Positions 26,525 to 35,419 of a DNA stretch of 64,000 nucleotides are shown in pieces (the stretch's first letter is position 1; the number at the start of each line of letters is the position of its first letter). The notes under the pieces are model-generated. The model ran no database searches, was not told where the DNA came from, and saw only the letters and a list, made by a program, of their open reading frames with translations. Source of the DNA: UBA4877 sp002399345 (GTDB lineage Bacteria > Bacillota > Thermoanaerobacteria > Thermoanaerobacterales > UBA4877); contig DAIORT010000001.1 in the NCBI GenBank assembly GCA_036752905.1, positions 62,001-126,000 of the forward strand, in the 5' to 3' direction. The position numbers were made by a program, and so were the translations under genes.

Positions 26525-27847
26525 TTGTCTTATAATATATGCTTAATATCACTGGGCTGCTCAAAGAATTTAGTAGAGTCGGAGCGTATTTTATATGCAG
26601 TAAAGCAGGCCGGGTATGATTTGACCAGTGATATAGAAAGTGCTGACATTGCAATAATTAATACGTGCGGATTTATATCAGCTGCATCATTGGAATCAAT
26701 AGAGCAAATTGTTAAAGTAGGCAAGCTTAAAAAGGATGGAAAACTAAAATATCTAATTGTTACCGGATGCCTGGTAACTAGATATAAAGATGATTTACTT
26801 AAAGAGATGCCGGAGATTGATGCTCTTATATCAAGTTCGCATCCGGAGGATGTTGCAAAGGCAATTAATTCTTTAAATGGTTCCGCAAAATTAAGTGATA
26901 TAAAAAAAGATGAAAGCATGGTTGAGTACCCGAGGGTTTTATCCACCCCATCATATATGGCTTATTTAAAAATAGCAGAGGGATGTAACAATAGATGCAG
27001 TTTTTGTGCCATACCATATATAAAGGGAAGGTATAGAAGCCGGACCATAGAGAGTATTGTAAGAGAGGCAGAGAAACTATCTCAAAACGGTGTCAAGGAA
27101 ATAGTGCTGATTGCACAGGATACGGCACGCTATGGTATTGACATTTATAATAAGAAAGCCTTAGGAGATTTGCTGAAAGAAATTGTTAAGGTGGACGGTA
27201 TAAAATGGATAAGGAGTTTGTATAGCTACCCGGAGGCAATAACAGAGGATGTTATTGATATTATGGCGAATGAGCCTAAAGTCTGCCATTATTTGGATAT
27301 TCCTATACAACATTGCAGTGATAAAATATTAAAAAGTATGCATCGTCAATCCTCCAAGAAAGATCTAACTTCCATTATCGAAGGACTGAAAGAAAAAATA
27401 CCGGATATAGTACTTAGAACAACCCTAATGGTTGGTTATCCGGGAGAAGATGAAGAAGATTTTAATGAACTGCTTGGTTTCATGAATGAAATGCGGTTTG
27501 ATAACCTGGGCGTATTTTCTTATTCAAGAGAAGAAGGAACAGAGGCCTACAGCCTGCCCGGCCAGGTCAAAGATGATATAAAGGCTGCCAGAGAGAAAGA
27601 TGCTATGCTGCTACAGAGAGATATTTCATATGGCCAGAACAGTAAAAGGGTGGGAAATGTATATGATGTTCTTATAGAACAGAAAATATCTGATGGCAGA
27701 TATAAAGGAAGGTATTACGGCCAGGCCCCGGAGGTTGACGGATGTTTCTATGTTAACAGTAAAAAGGATTTAAATATAGGAAATTTTGTAAAGGTATTTA
27801 CCAAAAAGGCAGATATATATGATCTTGAAGGGGACGTTTGTGAATAA
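26525..27847 (+). CDS. rimO: Ribosomal protein S12 methylthiotransferase RimO
   Basis: A 440-residue radical SAM methylthiotransferase that thiomethylates an Asp of ribosomal protein S12. The N-terminal UPF0004 domain has the three Cys of the auxiliary cluster (SLGCSKN, NTCGFI, TGCLVTRY), the radical SAM motif is CNNRCSFC, and a TRAM domain closes the C-terminus. LGCSKNLVESE separates RimO from MiaB, which is also in this window. TTG start with GAGAGGAG upstream, directly after ftsK. Confidence 0.96.
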   Translation: MSYNICLISLGCSKNLVESERILYAVKQAGYDLTSDIESADIAIINTCGFISAASLESIEQIVKVGKLKKDGKLKYLIVTGCLVTRYKDDLLKEMPEIDALISSSHPEDVAKAINSLNGSAKLSDIKKDESMVEYPRVLSTPSYMAYLKIAEGCNNRCSFCAIPYIKGRYRSRTIESIVREAEKLSQNGVKEIVLIAQDTARYGIDIYNKKALGDLLKEIVKVDGIKWIRSLYSYPEAITEDVIDIMANEPKVCHYLDIPIQHCSDKILKSMHRQSSKKDLTSIIEGLKEKIPDIVLRTTLMVGYPGEDEEDFNELLGFMNEMRFDNLGVFSYSREEGTEAYSLPGQVKDDIKAAREKDAMLLQRDISYGQNSKRVGNVYDVLIEQKISDGRYKGRYYGQAPEVDGCFYVNSKKDLNIGNFVKVFTKKADIYDLEGDVCE

Positions 27848-27857
27848 CCGGTGTATG

Positions 27858-27886
27858 TATACAAGCCCCGACAAATGATATATAAT
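27858..27886 (+). promoter_or_regulatory. Possible sigma-A promoter for cinA-recA
   Basis: TATACA at 27858 and TATAAT at 27881 have a 17-base spacer. No SOS-like dyad is visible beside it. Confidence 0.45.
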
Positions 27887-27911
27887 ATTTAATAGAGCGA
27901 AGGGATAAATA

Positions 27912-29147
27912 ATGAAGGCAGAGATTATTTCCGTAGGTACTGAATTATTACTCGGACAAATAGATAATTTAGATGCACAGTATATATCCCAAGAGTCAAT
28001 GGGAATGGGGATTGATATTTATTACCACACCGTAGTAGGGGATAATAGGGATAGGTTACTGCATATAATCAGAACGGCATATGACCGGTCGGATCTTATA
28101 ATATTCACTGGAGGATTAGGTCCTACCGAAGACGATCTTACTAAGGAAACAGTCAGTGAGTTTCTCAATTTAGATTTAGTCGAGTATCCAGAGGCTAGAG
28201 AAGCCGTTATAAAGCATTTTCATTCAAGAAACTTTACAGAAAATAATAAGAAACAATGGATGTTTCCTAAAGGAAGCATATTGATTCCTAATAATAACGG
28301 TACGGCACCCGGATGTATCATAGAATCCAACTCAAAAATATTTATTGTTTTACCTGGCCCACCTAACGAATTAAAACCAATGTTTAAGGAAACCGTCATT
28401 CCATACATCGTAGCTAAAACAGCATATAAAACCGTAATAGTATCCAGGGTAATTAAATTATACGGTATAAGTGAGTCTGCGCTGGAAGAAAGAATAAAGG
28501 ATATTATAGATAATCAAACCAATCCGACTATTGCTCCGCTGGTGGGCAAAGGAGTGGTAACATTAAGGATAACATCAAAGGCACGCAGTAACGATGAAGC
28601 ATATGAAATGATAAAGAAAACCGAACAACAGATACGTAACCGTTTGGGTGACTACATTTACGGTACAGATGACGATACATTGCCTTCTGTGGTTGCCGAC
28701 CTGTTAATTAATAATAAACAAACATTATCCGTTGTTGAATCCTGTACCGGCGGTAATATAGCAAATCTGTTGACCAATATAGGAGGAATATCGCATACAC
28801 TAAAGCTATGTGAGGTGACATATTCAAACCAAGCAAAAATAGACGAGCTTGGAATACCAAAGGGTATAATAGACAAATACGGTGCGGTAAGTGATAAAAC
28901 AGCCAAGCTAATGGCCGAGGGTATAAGAAAAAAAGCAAAAACAGATATAGGATTATCGATAACCGGTATCGCTGGTCCCGATCCGGTGGAAGATAAACCC
29001 GTCGGTCTTTTTTATATTGGTATAAGTTCTAAAGATACATATAATGTTTACAAATATAATTCACGAGGAAATAGGATATGGTTTAAGAACTACGCATCAT
29101 TGGCAGCTATAAACGAATTAAGAAAATATATATTAAAGTATGTATGA
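27912..29147 (+). CDS. cinA: CinA: nicotinamide-nucleotide amidase / MoCF-domain protein
   Basis: A 411-residue two-domain protein. The N-terminal COG1058 domain (GTELLLGQIDN, FTGGLGPTEDDLT, GPPNELKPMF) is related to molybdopterin-binding enzymes and acts as ADP-ribose pyrophosphatase in some relatives; the C-terminal CinA domain (VVESCTGGNIANLLT, SITGIAGPD) deamidates NMN to recycle pyridine nucleotides. It is upstream of recA as in many Firmicutes, although pgsA, often found between rimO and cinA, is absent here. Confidence 0.94.
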   Translation: MKAEIISVGTELLLGQIDNLDAQYISQESMGMGIDIYYHTVVGDNRDRLLHIIRTAYDRSDLIIFTGGLGPTEDDLTKETVSEFLNLDLVEYPEAREAVIKHFHSRNFTENNKKQWMFPKGSILIPNNNGTAPGCIIESNSKIFIVLPGPPNELKPMFKETVIPYIVAKTAYKTVIVSRVIKLYGISESALEERIKDIIDNQTNPTIAPLVGKGVVTLRITSKARSNDEAYEMIKKTEQQIRNRLGDYIYGTDDDTLPSVVADLLINNKQTLSVVESCTGGNIANLLTNIGGISHTLKLCEVTYSNQAKIDELGIPKGIIDKYGAVSDKTAKLMAEGIRKKAKTDIGLSITGIAGPDPVEDKPVGLFYIGISSKDTYNVYKYNSRGNRIWFKNYASLAAINELRKYILKYV

Positions 29148-29200
29148 AAAGTTCACGCACGAAAGGGGGTTAATCTGGTTTCAAAAAATCAGATGAAGAA

Positions 29201-30241
29201 ATGATAGAAAAAGATAAAGCGTTGGAAGTAGCTATAGGACAGATTGAGAAAGAATTTGGGAAAGGCTCGATTATGAAGCTCGGTCAGAACCCATCATTCA
29301 TGTCTAACGATGTAATACCTACAGGTTCAATATGCCTGGATGTGGCATTGGGTGTGGGAGGTGTGCCACGCGGCCGTGTTGTAGAAATATACGGTCCCGA
29401 GTCATCTGGTAAAACTACTATAGCCTTACATATTGCGGCGGAGGCACAAAAGCTTGGCGGGATAGCGGCATTCATTGATGCCGAGCATGCGCTAGACCCC
29501 GTATATGCTAAAAATCTAGGTGTAGATACGGACAATCTGCTTATTTCTCAGCCGGATACCGGTGAAGAGGCTTTGGAAATTGCCGATGCTCTTGTAAGAA
29601 GTGGAGCCGTTGATATCATTGTCGTCGATTCCGTAGCGGCACTTGTACCTAAAGCCGAAATTGACGGGGGAATGGGAGACCCTCATGTAGGTTTACAGGC
29701 AAGACTTATGTCTCAAGCCTTGAGAAAGTTATCCGGGGCTATAAGCAAAACCAAAAGTACCGTGGTATTTATAAACCAGCTCCGTGAAAAGGTTGGAATA
29801 ATGTTTGGAAATCCGGAAACTACCACCGGGGGTAGAGCTTTAAAGTTTTATGCTAGTGTAAGAATGGATGTAAGAAAAATTGATAATATAAAACAGGGAA
29901 ATGATATAATAGGAAACCGTACAAGAGTAAAAATTGTTAAAAATAAGGTGGCACCTCCATTTAAAAAGGCTGAATTTGATATAATATACGGTGAGGGAAT
30001 ATCAAAGGAAGGAAGCCTGCTTGATATGGGAGTTGAACTTGATATTATCAATAAGAGCGGCTCATGGTTTTCATATAATGATACAAAGATGGGCCAGGGG
30101 AGAGAAAATGCAAAACAATATTTACGAGAGAACAAAGAAGTGGCCGAGGAGATAAATAAAAAAATCAGAGCGCATTTTAGCCTTAGGTCGGATGAAATGC
30201 AGTCTGATACACAGGACGGTACCGAAAATAGCAAAGATTGA
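29201..30241 (+). CDS. recA: Recombinase RecA
   Basis: RecA polymerises on single-stranded DNA for strand exchange and promotes LexA self-cleavage. Walker A is GPESSGKT (residues 65-72); the MAW region, Walker B (IIVVDSVAALVP) and loop L2 (FINQLREKVG...ETTTGGRALK) are intact in 346 residues. ATG at 29201 has only a weak site directly upstream; the strong AAAGGGGG is about 31 bases away and instead serves a ten-codon frame whose TGA overlaps this ATG. An in-frame extension back to 29174 has no standard start. No own SOS box is seen. Confidence 0.97.
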   Translation: MIEKDKALEVAIGQIEKEFGKGSIMKLGQNPSFMSNDVIPTGSICLDVALGVGGVPRGRVVEIYGPESSGKTTIALHIAAEAQKLGGIAAFIDAEHALDPVYAKNLGVDTDNLLISQPDTGEEALEIADALVRSGAVDIIVVDSVAALVPKAEIDGGMGDPHVGLQARLMSQALRKLSGAISKTKSTVVFINQLREKVGIMFGNPETTTGGRALKFYASVRMDVRKIDNIKQGNDIIGNRTRVKIVKNKVAPPFKKAEFDIIYGEGISKEGSLLDMGVELDIINKSGSWFSYNDTKMGQGRENAKQYLRENKEVAEEINKKIRAHFSLRSDEMQSDTQDGTENSKD

Positions 30242-30254
30242 TGGGAGTTTAGGC

Positions 30255-30701
30255 ATGATGAATAAAAAGGGATTAAATTACTCTTTAAATTATTTAAAAG
30301 TTCCACACACAAGCTGGGAAGTATATAATAAATTAAAAAAAAGAGATGTAAGCGAATGTGATATACAGGAAATAATGTATTATTTAATGGAAAAAGGATA
30401 TATCGATGATGAGATTTATACAAAATTGTATCTCGATTACCACCTCTTCGATAAAGGAGAAAGTAAAAGAGAAGTCTCATATAAGCTTTTAAGAAAAGGT
30501 ATAGATAAGAACAAAATTAATGATATATTGGATAACATTCAGGATTATAATGAAGCGGAAATTATTTACCAGAGAATCCGGAAAAAATTTGCCGGAGAAA
30601 ATATAAATGATGAGATGGTACAGCTGAAAATAAAGAAATTTTTTTATAATAAAGGATTTTCATATGAAGCGATTAACGATGCTATTGTGAAGTGTCAATG
30701 A
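30255..30701 (+). CDS. recX: RecA regulator RecX
   Basis: A 148-residue, all-helical three-repeat protein that modulates RecA filaments. Motifs include YLKVPHTSWEVYNKLKKR, GYIDDEIYTKLYLDY and IKKFFYNKGFSYEAI, typical of RecX. ATG at 30255 with GATGGGAG upstream, 13 bases after recA, is preferred to a start inside recA. The terminator overlaps its final codons, so cinA-recA-recX likely ends here. Confidence 0.88.
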   Translation: MMNKKGLNYSLNYLKVPHTSWEVYNKLKKRDVSECDIQEIMYYLMEKGYIDDEIYTKLYLDYHLFDKGESKREVSYKLLRKGIDKNKINDILDNIQDYNEAEIIYQRIRKKFAGENINDEMVQLKIKKFFYNKGFSYEAINDAIVKCQ

Positions 30702-30738
30702 TATGGTTTTACATATTGCTTGACACTTTATTTTTTTA
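30690..30738 (+). terminator. Terminator after recX
   Basis: AAGTGTCAA and TTGACACTT form a nine-base stem, extended by an inner ATATG/CATAT pairing, followed by A then a run of seven T. The 5' arm lies in the recX stop region. Confidence 0.85.
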
Positions 30739-30781
30739 GTAATAGAATTAAATTAAAGTAGTGTTATATTGGACAGAGGAG

Positions 30782-32326
30782 GTGGCAGGTATATCAAAAT
30801 TTATTTCAATTATTATCATACCATTAATAATAGGTTTGATAATAGGTTATCTTTTAAGAAAATATATAGCAGAGTCAAAAATAAAAAGTGCAGAAGATGA
30901 AGCAAAAAAATTATTAGTTGAAGCTGAAAAGAATGCTGAAACAAAGAAAAAGGAATTGCTCTTAGAAGCAAAAGATGAAGTTCATCAATTGAGGACTGAA
31001 TTTGATAAAGAATCAAAAGACAGAAGAAATGAACTTCAGAGGTTGGAGAGAAGACTTTTGCAACGTGAAGAGCTCCTGGATAAAAAGGAAGACAATTTAA
31101 ATAAAAGGGACGAGGCATTAAATAACAAAAAGTCTGATATACACAAAATGGAAGAAAATGTACAATCGATATACAACGAAAAAATGGCCGAGCTTGAAAA
31201 AATATCCGGTATGACACAGGATCAGGCAAAACAGCATTTACTGAATGAAATCAAAGATGATGTAAGCCATGAAGCTACGGCAATGGTTAAAGAAATAGAA
31301 AATAATGCGAAATTAGAATCTGAAAAAAAAGCAAGAGAAATTGTTACCTCGGCAATTCAAAGGTGTGCAGTGGACCAGGCAGCAGAGACAACTGTCTCTG
31401 TAGTAACACTACCAAGTGATGAAATGAAAGGCCGCATCATTGGTAGAGAAGGCAGAAATATTAGGACATTGGAAACACTCACAGGAGTTGACCTTATAAT
31501 TGACGATACACCGGAAGCAGTTATATTGTCCGGCTTTGATTCCATAAGGCGTGAGGTTGCCCGGATAGCATTGGAAAAACTCATAAGTGACGGCAGAATT
31601 CATCCTGCCAGGATTGAAGAAATGGTTGATAAAGCACGTAAAGAAATGGATAATAAAATAAGAGAAGAAGGAGAGCAGGCTGCGTTTGATACGGGTGTGC
31701 ACGGCTTGCACCCTGAACTTATTAAACTTCTTGGAAAACTTAAATACAGGACAAGTTATGGACAAAATGTATTGAAACACTCTGTGGAGGTTGCTCAGCT
31801 AGCTGCTCTAATAGCCTCCGAAATAGGCGCGGATGTGAATGTTTCTAAAAGGGCAGGTTTACTCCATGATATAGGAAAAGCTGTTGATCAGGAAATGGAG
31901 GGCTCTCATGCCGCAATAAGCACGGAGCTTGCTAAAACATATCATGAAGCACCGGGTGTAGTCCATGCTATTGAAGCTCATCATAATGATATTGAACCCA
32001 GGACTGTAGAAGCGGTATTGGTTCAGGCTGCAGATGCTATTTCTGCTTCTCGTCCGGGGGCACGCAAGGAAACGCTGGAAGCTTATATTAAGCGTCTTGA
32101 AAAGCTGGAGGACATTGCAAATTCTTTTGAAGGTGTCGAAAAGTCATATGCAATACAAGCCGGACGGGAGATTCGAATAATAGTTAAGCCTGATGAGATT
32201 GATGATTTAAATACCTTTAAGCTGGCGCGGGATATAGTTAAAAAGGTAGAGACTGAGCTAGAATATCCGGGTCAGATAAAGGTTAATGTGATAAGAGAAA
32301 CTCGGGCTATTGAATATGCAAAATAA
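30782..32326 (+). CDS. rny: Ribonuclease Y
   Basis: RNase Y is the membrane-bound endoribonuclease that starts mRNA decay in many Firmicutes. It has an N-terminal membrane segment (IIIIPLIIGLIIGYLLRK), a long coiled coil (residues 30-190), a KH domain (MKGRIIGREGRNIRTLE) and an HD domain (LLHDIGKA). The start is uncertain: GTG at 30782 touches GAGGAG with no spacing, GTG at 30761 has no site, and GGAGG is best placed for a non-standard ATA near 30791. I use 30782 (514 residues). The C-terminal half is very conserved. Confidence 0.93.
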   Translation: MAGISKFISIIIIPLIIGLIIGYLLRKYIAESKIKSAEDEAKKLLVEAEKNAETKKKELLLEAKDEVHQLRTEFDKESKDRRNELQRLERRLLQREELLDKKEDNLNKRDEALNNKKSDIHKMEENVQSIYNEKMAELEKISGMTQDQAKQHLLNEIKDDVSHEATAMVKEIENNAKLESEKKAREIVTSAIQRCAVDQAAETTVSVVTLPSDEMKGRIIGREGRNIRTLETLTGVDLIIDDTPEAVILSGFDSIRREVARIALEKLISDGRIHPARIEEMVDKARKEMDNKIREEGEQAAFDTGVHGLHPELIKLLGKLKYRTSYGQNVLKHSVEVAQLAALIASEIGADVNVSKRAGLLHDIGKAVDQEMEGSHAAISTELAKTYHEAPGVVHAIEAHHNDIEPRTVEAVLVQAADAISASRPGARKETLEAYIKRLEKLEDIANSFEGVEKSYAIQAGREIRIIVKPDEIDDLNTFKLARDIVKKVETELEYPGQIKVNVIRETRAIEYAK

Positions 32327-32339
32327 AAGTTAGAAAGTG

Positions 32340-32404
32340 GGATAGGGCAGGGTTATGCCGTATCCATTGAAGTGGCACAGAATCTATAGTTATTCTGTGC
32401 CACT
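32340..32404 (+). terminator. Two tandem hairpins after rny
   Basis: The first hairpin pairs GGATA...GGCA with TGCC...TATCC (32340-32365). The second pairs AGTGGCACAGAAT with ATTCTGTGCCACT (32371-32404), 13 perfect pairs with an eight-base loop. The T tract after it is poor, so they may protect or process the rny 3' end rather than simply terminate. Confidence 0.6.
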
Positions 32405-32419
32405 AGTATATTTTGCTAT

Positions 32420-32452
32420 AATTTTTGTAGCCATTCCATGCAGCTAAAAATT
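32420..32452 (+). repeat. Third inverted repeat in the rny-ymdB gap
   Basis: AATTTTTGTAGC and GCTAAAAATT pair with a two-base bulge around an 11-base loop. The rest of the 255-base gap is AT-rich and contains a TATAAT-like box at 32470 without a clear -35. Confidence 0.45.
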
Positions 32453-32581
32453 ATTTTTAAAATATGTAGTATAATATATATAGTACAGATTGATATAAAC
32501 AATAACAATTAATTATATCATGAATTAAAAAAACTTTATGGTTTTATAATTATTCACTTTATATTTGAAAGGAGAAGTATT

Positions 32582-33397
32582 TTGAGGATTTTATTTATAG
32601 GCGATATTGTGGGAAGACCGGGCAGATTTCTACTTAGGGATTTTTTGGGTTATATAAGAGAGGATTATAAAATTGATTTAGTTATTGCAAATGGTGAAAA
32701 TGCAGCCCATGGAAATGGATTAACCCGAAAAATTTTGAATGAGCTGTATACATACGGCATAGATGTGATAACATCAGGTAACCACATTTGGGACAAGAAG
32801 GAAATAATTGATATAATCAATAATGAAGAAATGCTTATACGGCCTGCTAATTATCCTAGAGGTGTTCCCGGTAAGGGTTACACTTTTTATAATTGCGGCG
32901 GCATTACTGTGTGTATAATGAATCTGATGGGAAGGGTATTCATGAATCCCATTGACAGTCCCTTTGAATGTGTTGATAAATTGATAAATATGTGCAAAGA
33001 AAAAGCAGACCATATTATCATTGACTTTCATGGAGAAGCGACATCTGAAAAAATTGCTTTCGGTTATTATGTTGACGGCAGAGTTTCGGCTGTCTTTGGT
33101 ACACATACACATGTACAAACTGCAGATGCCAAGATTCTGCCGGGCAAAACCGCTTATATGTCGGATGCAGGTATGACCGGCCCTATTAATTCCGTTATCG
33201 GCTCAAATAAAGATGCCATAATAAAGAAGTTTATTACAGGCATGCCTACGAGATTTGACGTTGCCAAAGGCGAAGCTCAATTAAATGCCGTAATTCTGGA
33301 AACAAATAGGCATGGCAAGGCATGTAAGGTAATACCTCTTAATGAAACGACGTCAAGCCTAGAAAGTAAATATGGAGGCAATGTTAATAATGAATGA
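32582..33397 (+). CDS. ymdB: YmdB metallophosphoesterase
   Basis: A 271-residue calcineurin-like phosphodiesterase of the YmdB family (2',3'-cyclic nucleotide phosphodiesterase activity in relatives). Metal ligands lie in FIGDIVGRPGR, ANGENAAHGNG, TSGNHIWDKKE and FGTHTHVQTAD. TTG at 32582 has AAAGGAGAAG upstream. It follows rny as in Bacillus, where YmdB affects RNase Y-linked regulation of motility and biofilm genes; spoVS, next in Bacillus, is absent here. Confidence 0.94.
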   Translation: MRILFIGDIVGRPGRFLLRDFLGYIREDYKIDLVIANGENAAHGNGLTRKILNELYTYGIDVITSGNHIWDKKEIIDIINNEEMLIRPANYPRGVPGKGYTFYNCGGITVCIMNLMGRVFMNPIDSPFECVDKLINMCKEKADHIIIDFHGEATSEKIAFGYYVDGRVSAVFGTHTHVQTADAKILPGKTAYMSDAGMTGPINSVIGSNKDAIIKKFITGMPTRFDVAKGEAQLNAVILETNRHGKACKVIPLNETTSSLESKYGGNVNNE

Positions 33398-34205
33398 ATA
33401 TGATATGCATGTCCATACGAATTACTCTGATGGCATACTTTCGCCGGATAAGGTCATTGATCTTGCAGTCTCAAATAAATTAAAAGGTATATCCATAACC
33501 GATCATGACAGTGCCGATGGTATTAAGGATGCTTTAAGTCTGCACAAAGACCGAACCCTGGATATTATACCGGGTATAGAATTGAGTACTACAACGGAAG
33601 GCGAGGATGTTCATATATTAGGATATTGGATTGACTATGATGATAACAAACTGCTTTCTATGCTTAGTAAAATTAGAAGTGTACGCATTCAGAGAATAAA
33701 AAAAATGGTAAAAAATCTTTATGATTACTATAAAATAAATGTAGATATTAATGAGGTATATGGCGAGGGAAATCAGAATGCTCTAGGCAGGCCTCATATT
33801 GCAAGGGTGCTGGTAAAACATGGTTATGCTGGTAACGTATCCGATGCATTTAAAAAGTATTTAAATAAAAATTCTCCGATTTACGTGGAAAAATTTAAAT
33901 TGTCCCCAAAGGATGCTATAGAATTAATTGTAGGAGCAAAGGGTGCACCCGTGCTTGCTCATCCCGGCTTGATCGGTAATAAAGATTTAATACCTGGAAT
34001 CATTGAAGCGGGGATGTATGGAATAGAGGTATATCATCCAAAACATAGCTTGGATGATATCCGCATGGCACAAAAGCTTGCAGGAAAGTATAGGCTTGTC
34101 GAAACGGGTGGTTCTGACTTTCATTCTCCTGATACTGATAATATAGGTAAATGTACAATTTCATGCCATAATGTGATAGAATTAAAAGAGAAATTAAAAT
34201 CTTGA
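33390..34205 (+). CDS. PHP-domain phosphoesterase
   Basis: A 271-residue PHP-domain protein with metal-binding motifs YDMHVHTNYSDG, ITDHDSADG, PGIELST, LAHPG and GGSDFHSP. It resembles the YciV/RNase AM group that hydrolyses 3',5'-nucleoside bisphosphates and trims 5' ends of RNA. ATG at 33390 overlaps the ymdB stop by eight bases with GGAGG upstream; ATGs at 33372 and 33381 are too close to or before that site. Next to rny and ymdB, a role in RNA or nucleotide turnover is likely. Confidence 0.85.
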   Translation: MNEYDMHVHTNYSDGILSPDKVIDLAVSNKLKGISITDHDSADGIKDALSLHKDRTLDIIPGIELSTTTEGEDVHILGYWIDYDDNKLLSMLSKIRSVRIQRIKKMVKNLYDYYKINVDINEVYGEGNQNALGRPHIARVLVKHGYAGNVSDAFKKYLNKNSPIYVEKFKLSPKDAIELIVGAKGAPVLAHPGLIGNKDLIPGIIEAGMYGIEVYHPKHSLDDIRMAQKLAGKYRLVETGGSDFHSPDTDNIGKCTISCHNVIELKEKLKS

Positions 34206-34218
34206 GGAGGGGAATTTT

Positions 34219-35409
34219 ATGGTTATTTCATCGAGAGGTAAAAATGTAACCCCATCATCGACGTTGGCAATGAATGCAATAGCAAACCAACTTAAATCTG
34301 AAGGCAAAAAGGTTGTTAATTTCGGTGTGGGAGAACCTGATTTTGATACTCCTTTATATATCAAAGAGGCGGCAATACATGCTATGTTTACGGGACTGAC
34401 TAAATACACACCGGTTTCCGGTTTTATGGAACTGCGGCAGACTATATGCAATAGATTCAATAAAGATTATAATCTTGCATACCATCCTGATGAAATTTTG
34501 GTTTCCAACGGTGCCAAACAGGCAATATTCAATGTACTTCAGGCCTTGGTTGATATAGGTGATGAGGTACTTATACCCTCACCGTACTGGGTCAGCTATC
34601 CTGAAATGGTAAAACTATGTGGTGGTGTGCCCGTAATCATTGATGCTGATCCAAAAAATAATTTTAAAATCACACCCTCTCAACTTGAGGACTCTATTAC
34701 AGATAAAACTAAAATGTTTATTATTAACAGTCCCGGGAATCCAACAGGCGCCGTGTACTCTTTTGACGAATTAAGTGCTTTATCCGAAGTATTAGTGAAA
34801 CACAGAATATATGTAATATCAGATGAAATATATGATAAGTTAATATATGACGGTGAAAAACACTGCAGTATTGCCTCAATAAATGAAGATATGAAGAATT
34901 TAACCTTTGTCGTAAACGGTGTTTCTAAATCTTATGCCATGACTGGCTGGAGGATAGGGTATGTGGCAGGCAATAGGGATATCATAAAAGTTATGACAAA
35001 CATACAAAGTCATATGACATCCAATGCTAATTCCATAGCTCAGTATGCTGCCATGATTGCCATGAGCAATGGAACAAATGAATTAGATAATATGATATCG
35101 GCATTCTATGACAGGAGAAAGTATATGATAGGGAAATTGGATGAATATAATATTAAGTTTGTCCGTCCGCAAGGTGCATTTTATGTTATGCTTGATATTA
35201 CTGATTATAAAGGAAAATCTATTGACGGCGAATTAATTAATTCATCGGATAAATTTGCGAAATTATTACTAAAACACAGCGGAGTGGCCACTGTAGCCGG
35301 ATCGGGTTTTGGAAATGATGATTTTATCAGACTTTCATATGCAACATCAATGGATGATATAAAGCTAGGTCTTGAGAAAATTAACGAATTCATTAATAGA
35401 TTGAGGTAG
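34219..35409 (+). CDS. aspB: Class I PLP aminotransferase, aspartate type
   Basis: A 396-residue fold-type I aminotransferase with PLP Lys in VSKSYAMTGWR, the NSPGNPTGAVYS motif, and SDEIYDKL. Sequence pattern and length fit aspartate aminotransferase (aspB/aspC), which transfers the amino group between aspartate and 2-oxoglutarate. purB and asnS follow; in Bacillus aspB also lies beside asnS. Substrate range cannot be fixed by eye. Confidence 0.88.
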   Translation: MVISSRGKNVTPSSTLAMNAIANQLKSEGKKVVNFGVGEPDFDTPLYIKEAAIHAMFTGLTKYTPVSGFMELRQTICNRFNKDYNLAYHPDEILVSNGAKQAIFNVLQALVDIGDEVLIPSPYWVSYPEMVKLCGGVPVIIDADPKNNFKITPSQLEDSITDKTKMFIINSPGNPTGAVYSFDELSALSEVLVKHRIYVISDEIYDKLIYDGEKHCSIASINEDMKNLTFVVNGVSKSYAMTGWRIGYVAGNRDIIKVMTNIQSHMTSNANSIAQYAAMIAMSNGTNELDNMISAFYDRRKYMIGKLDEYNIKFVRPQGAFYVMLDITDYKGKSIDGELINSSDKFAKLLLKHSGVATVAGSGFGNDDFIRLSYATSMDDIKLGLEKINEFINRLR

Positions 35410-35419
35410 ATGATGACTG

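Noticed and set aside
29848..30480. Antisense frame over recA and recX
   Set aside because: Low-complexity Leu/Phe/Ser-rich translation typical of the reverse of AT-rich genes.
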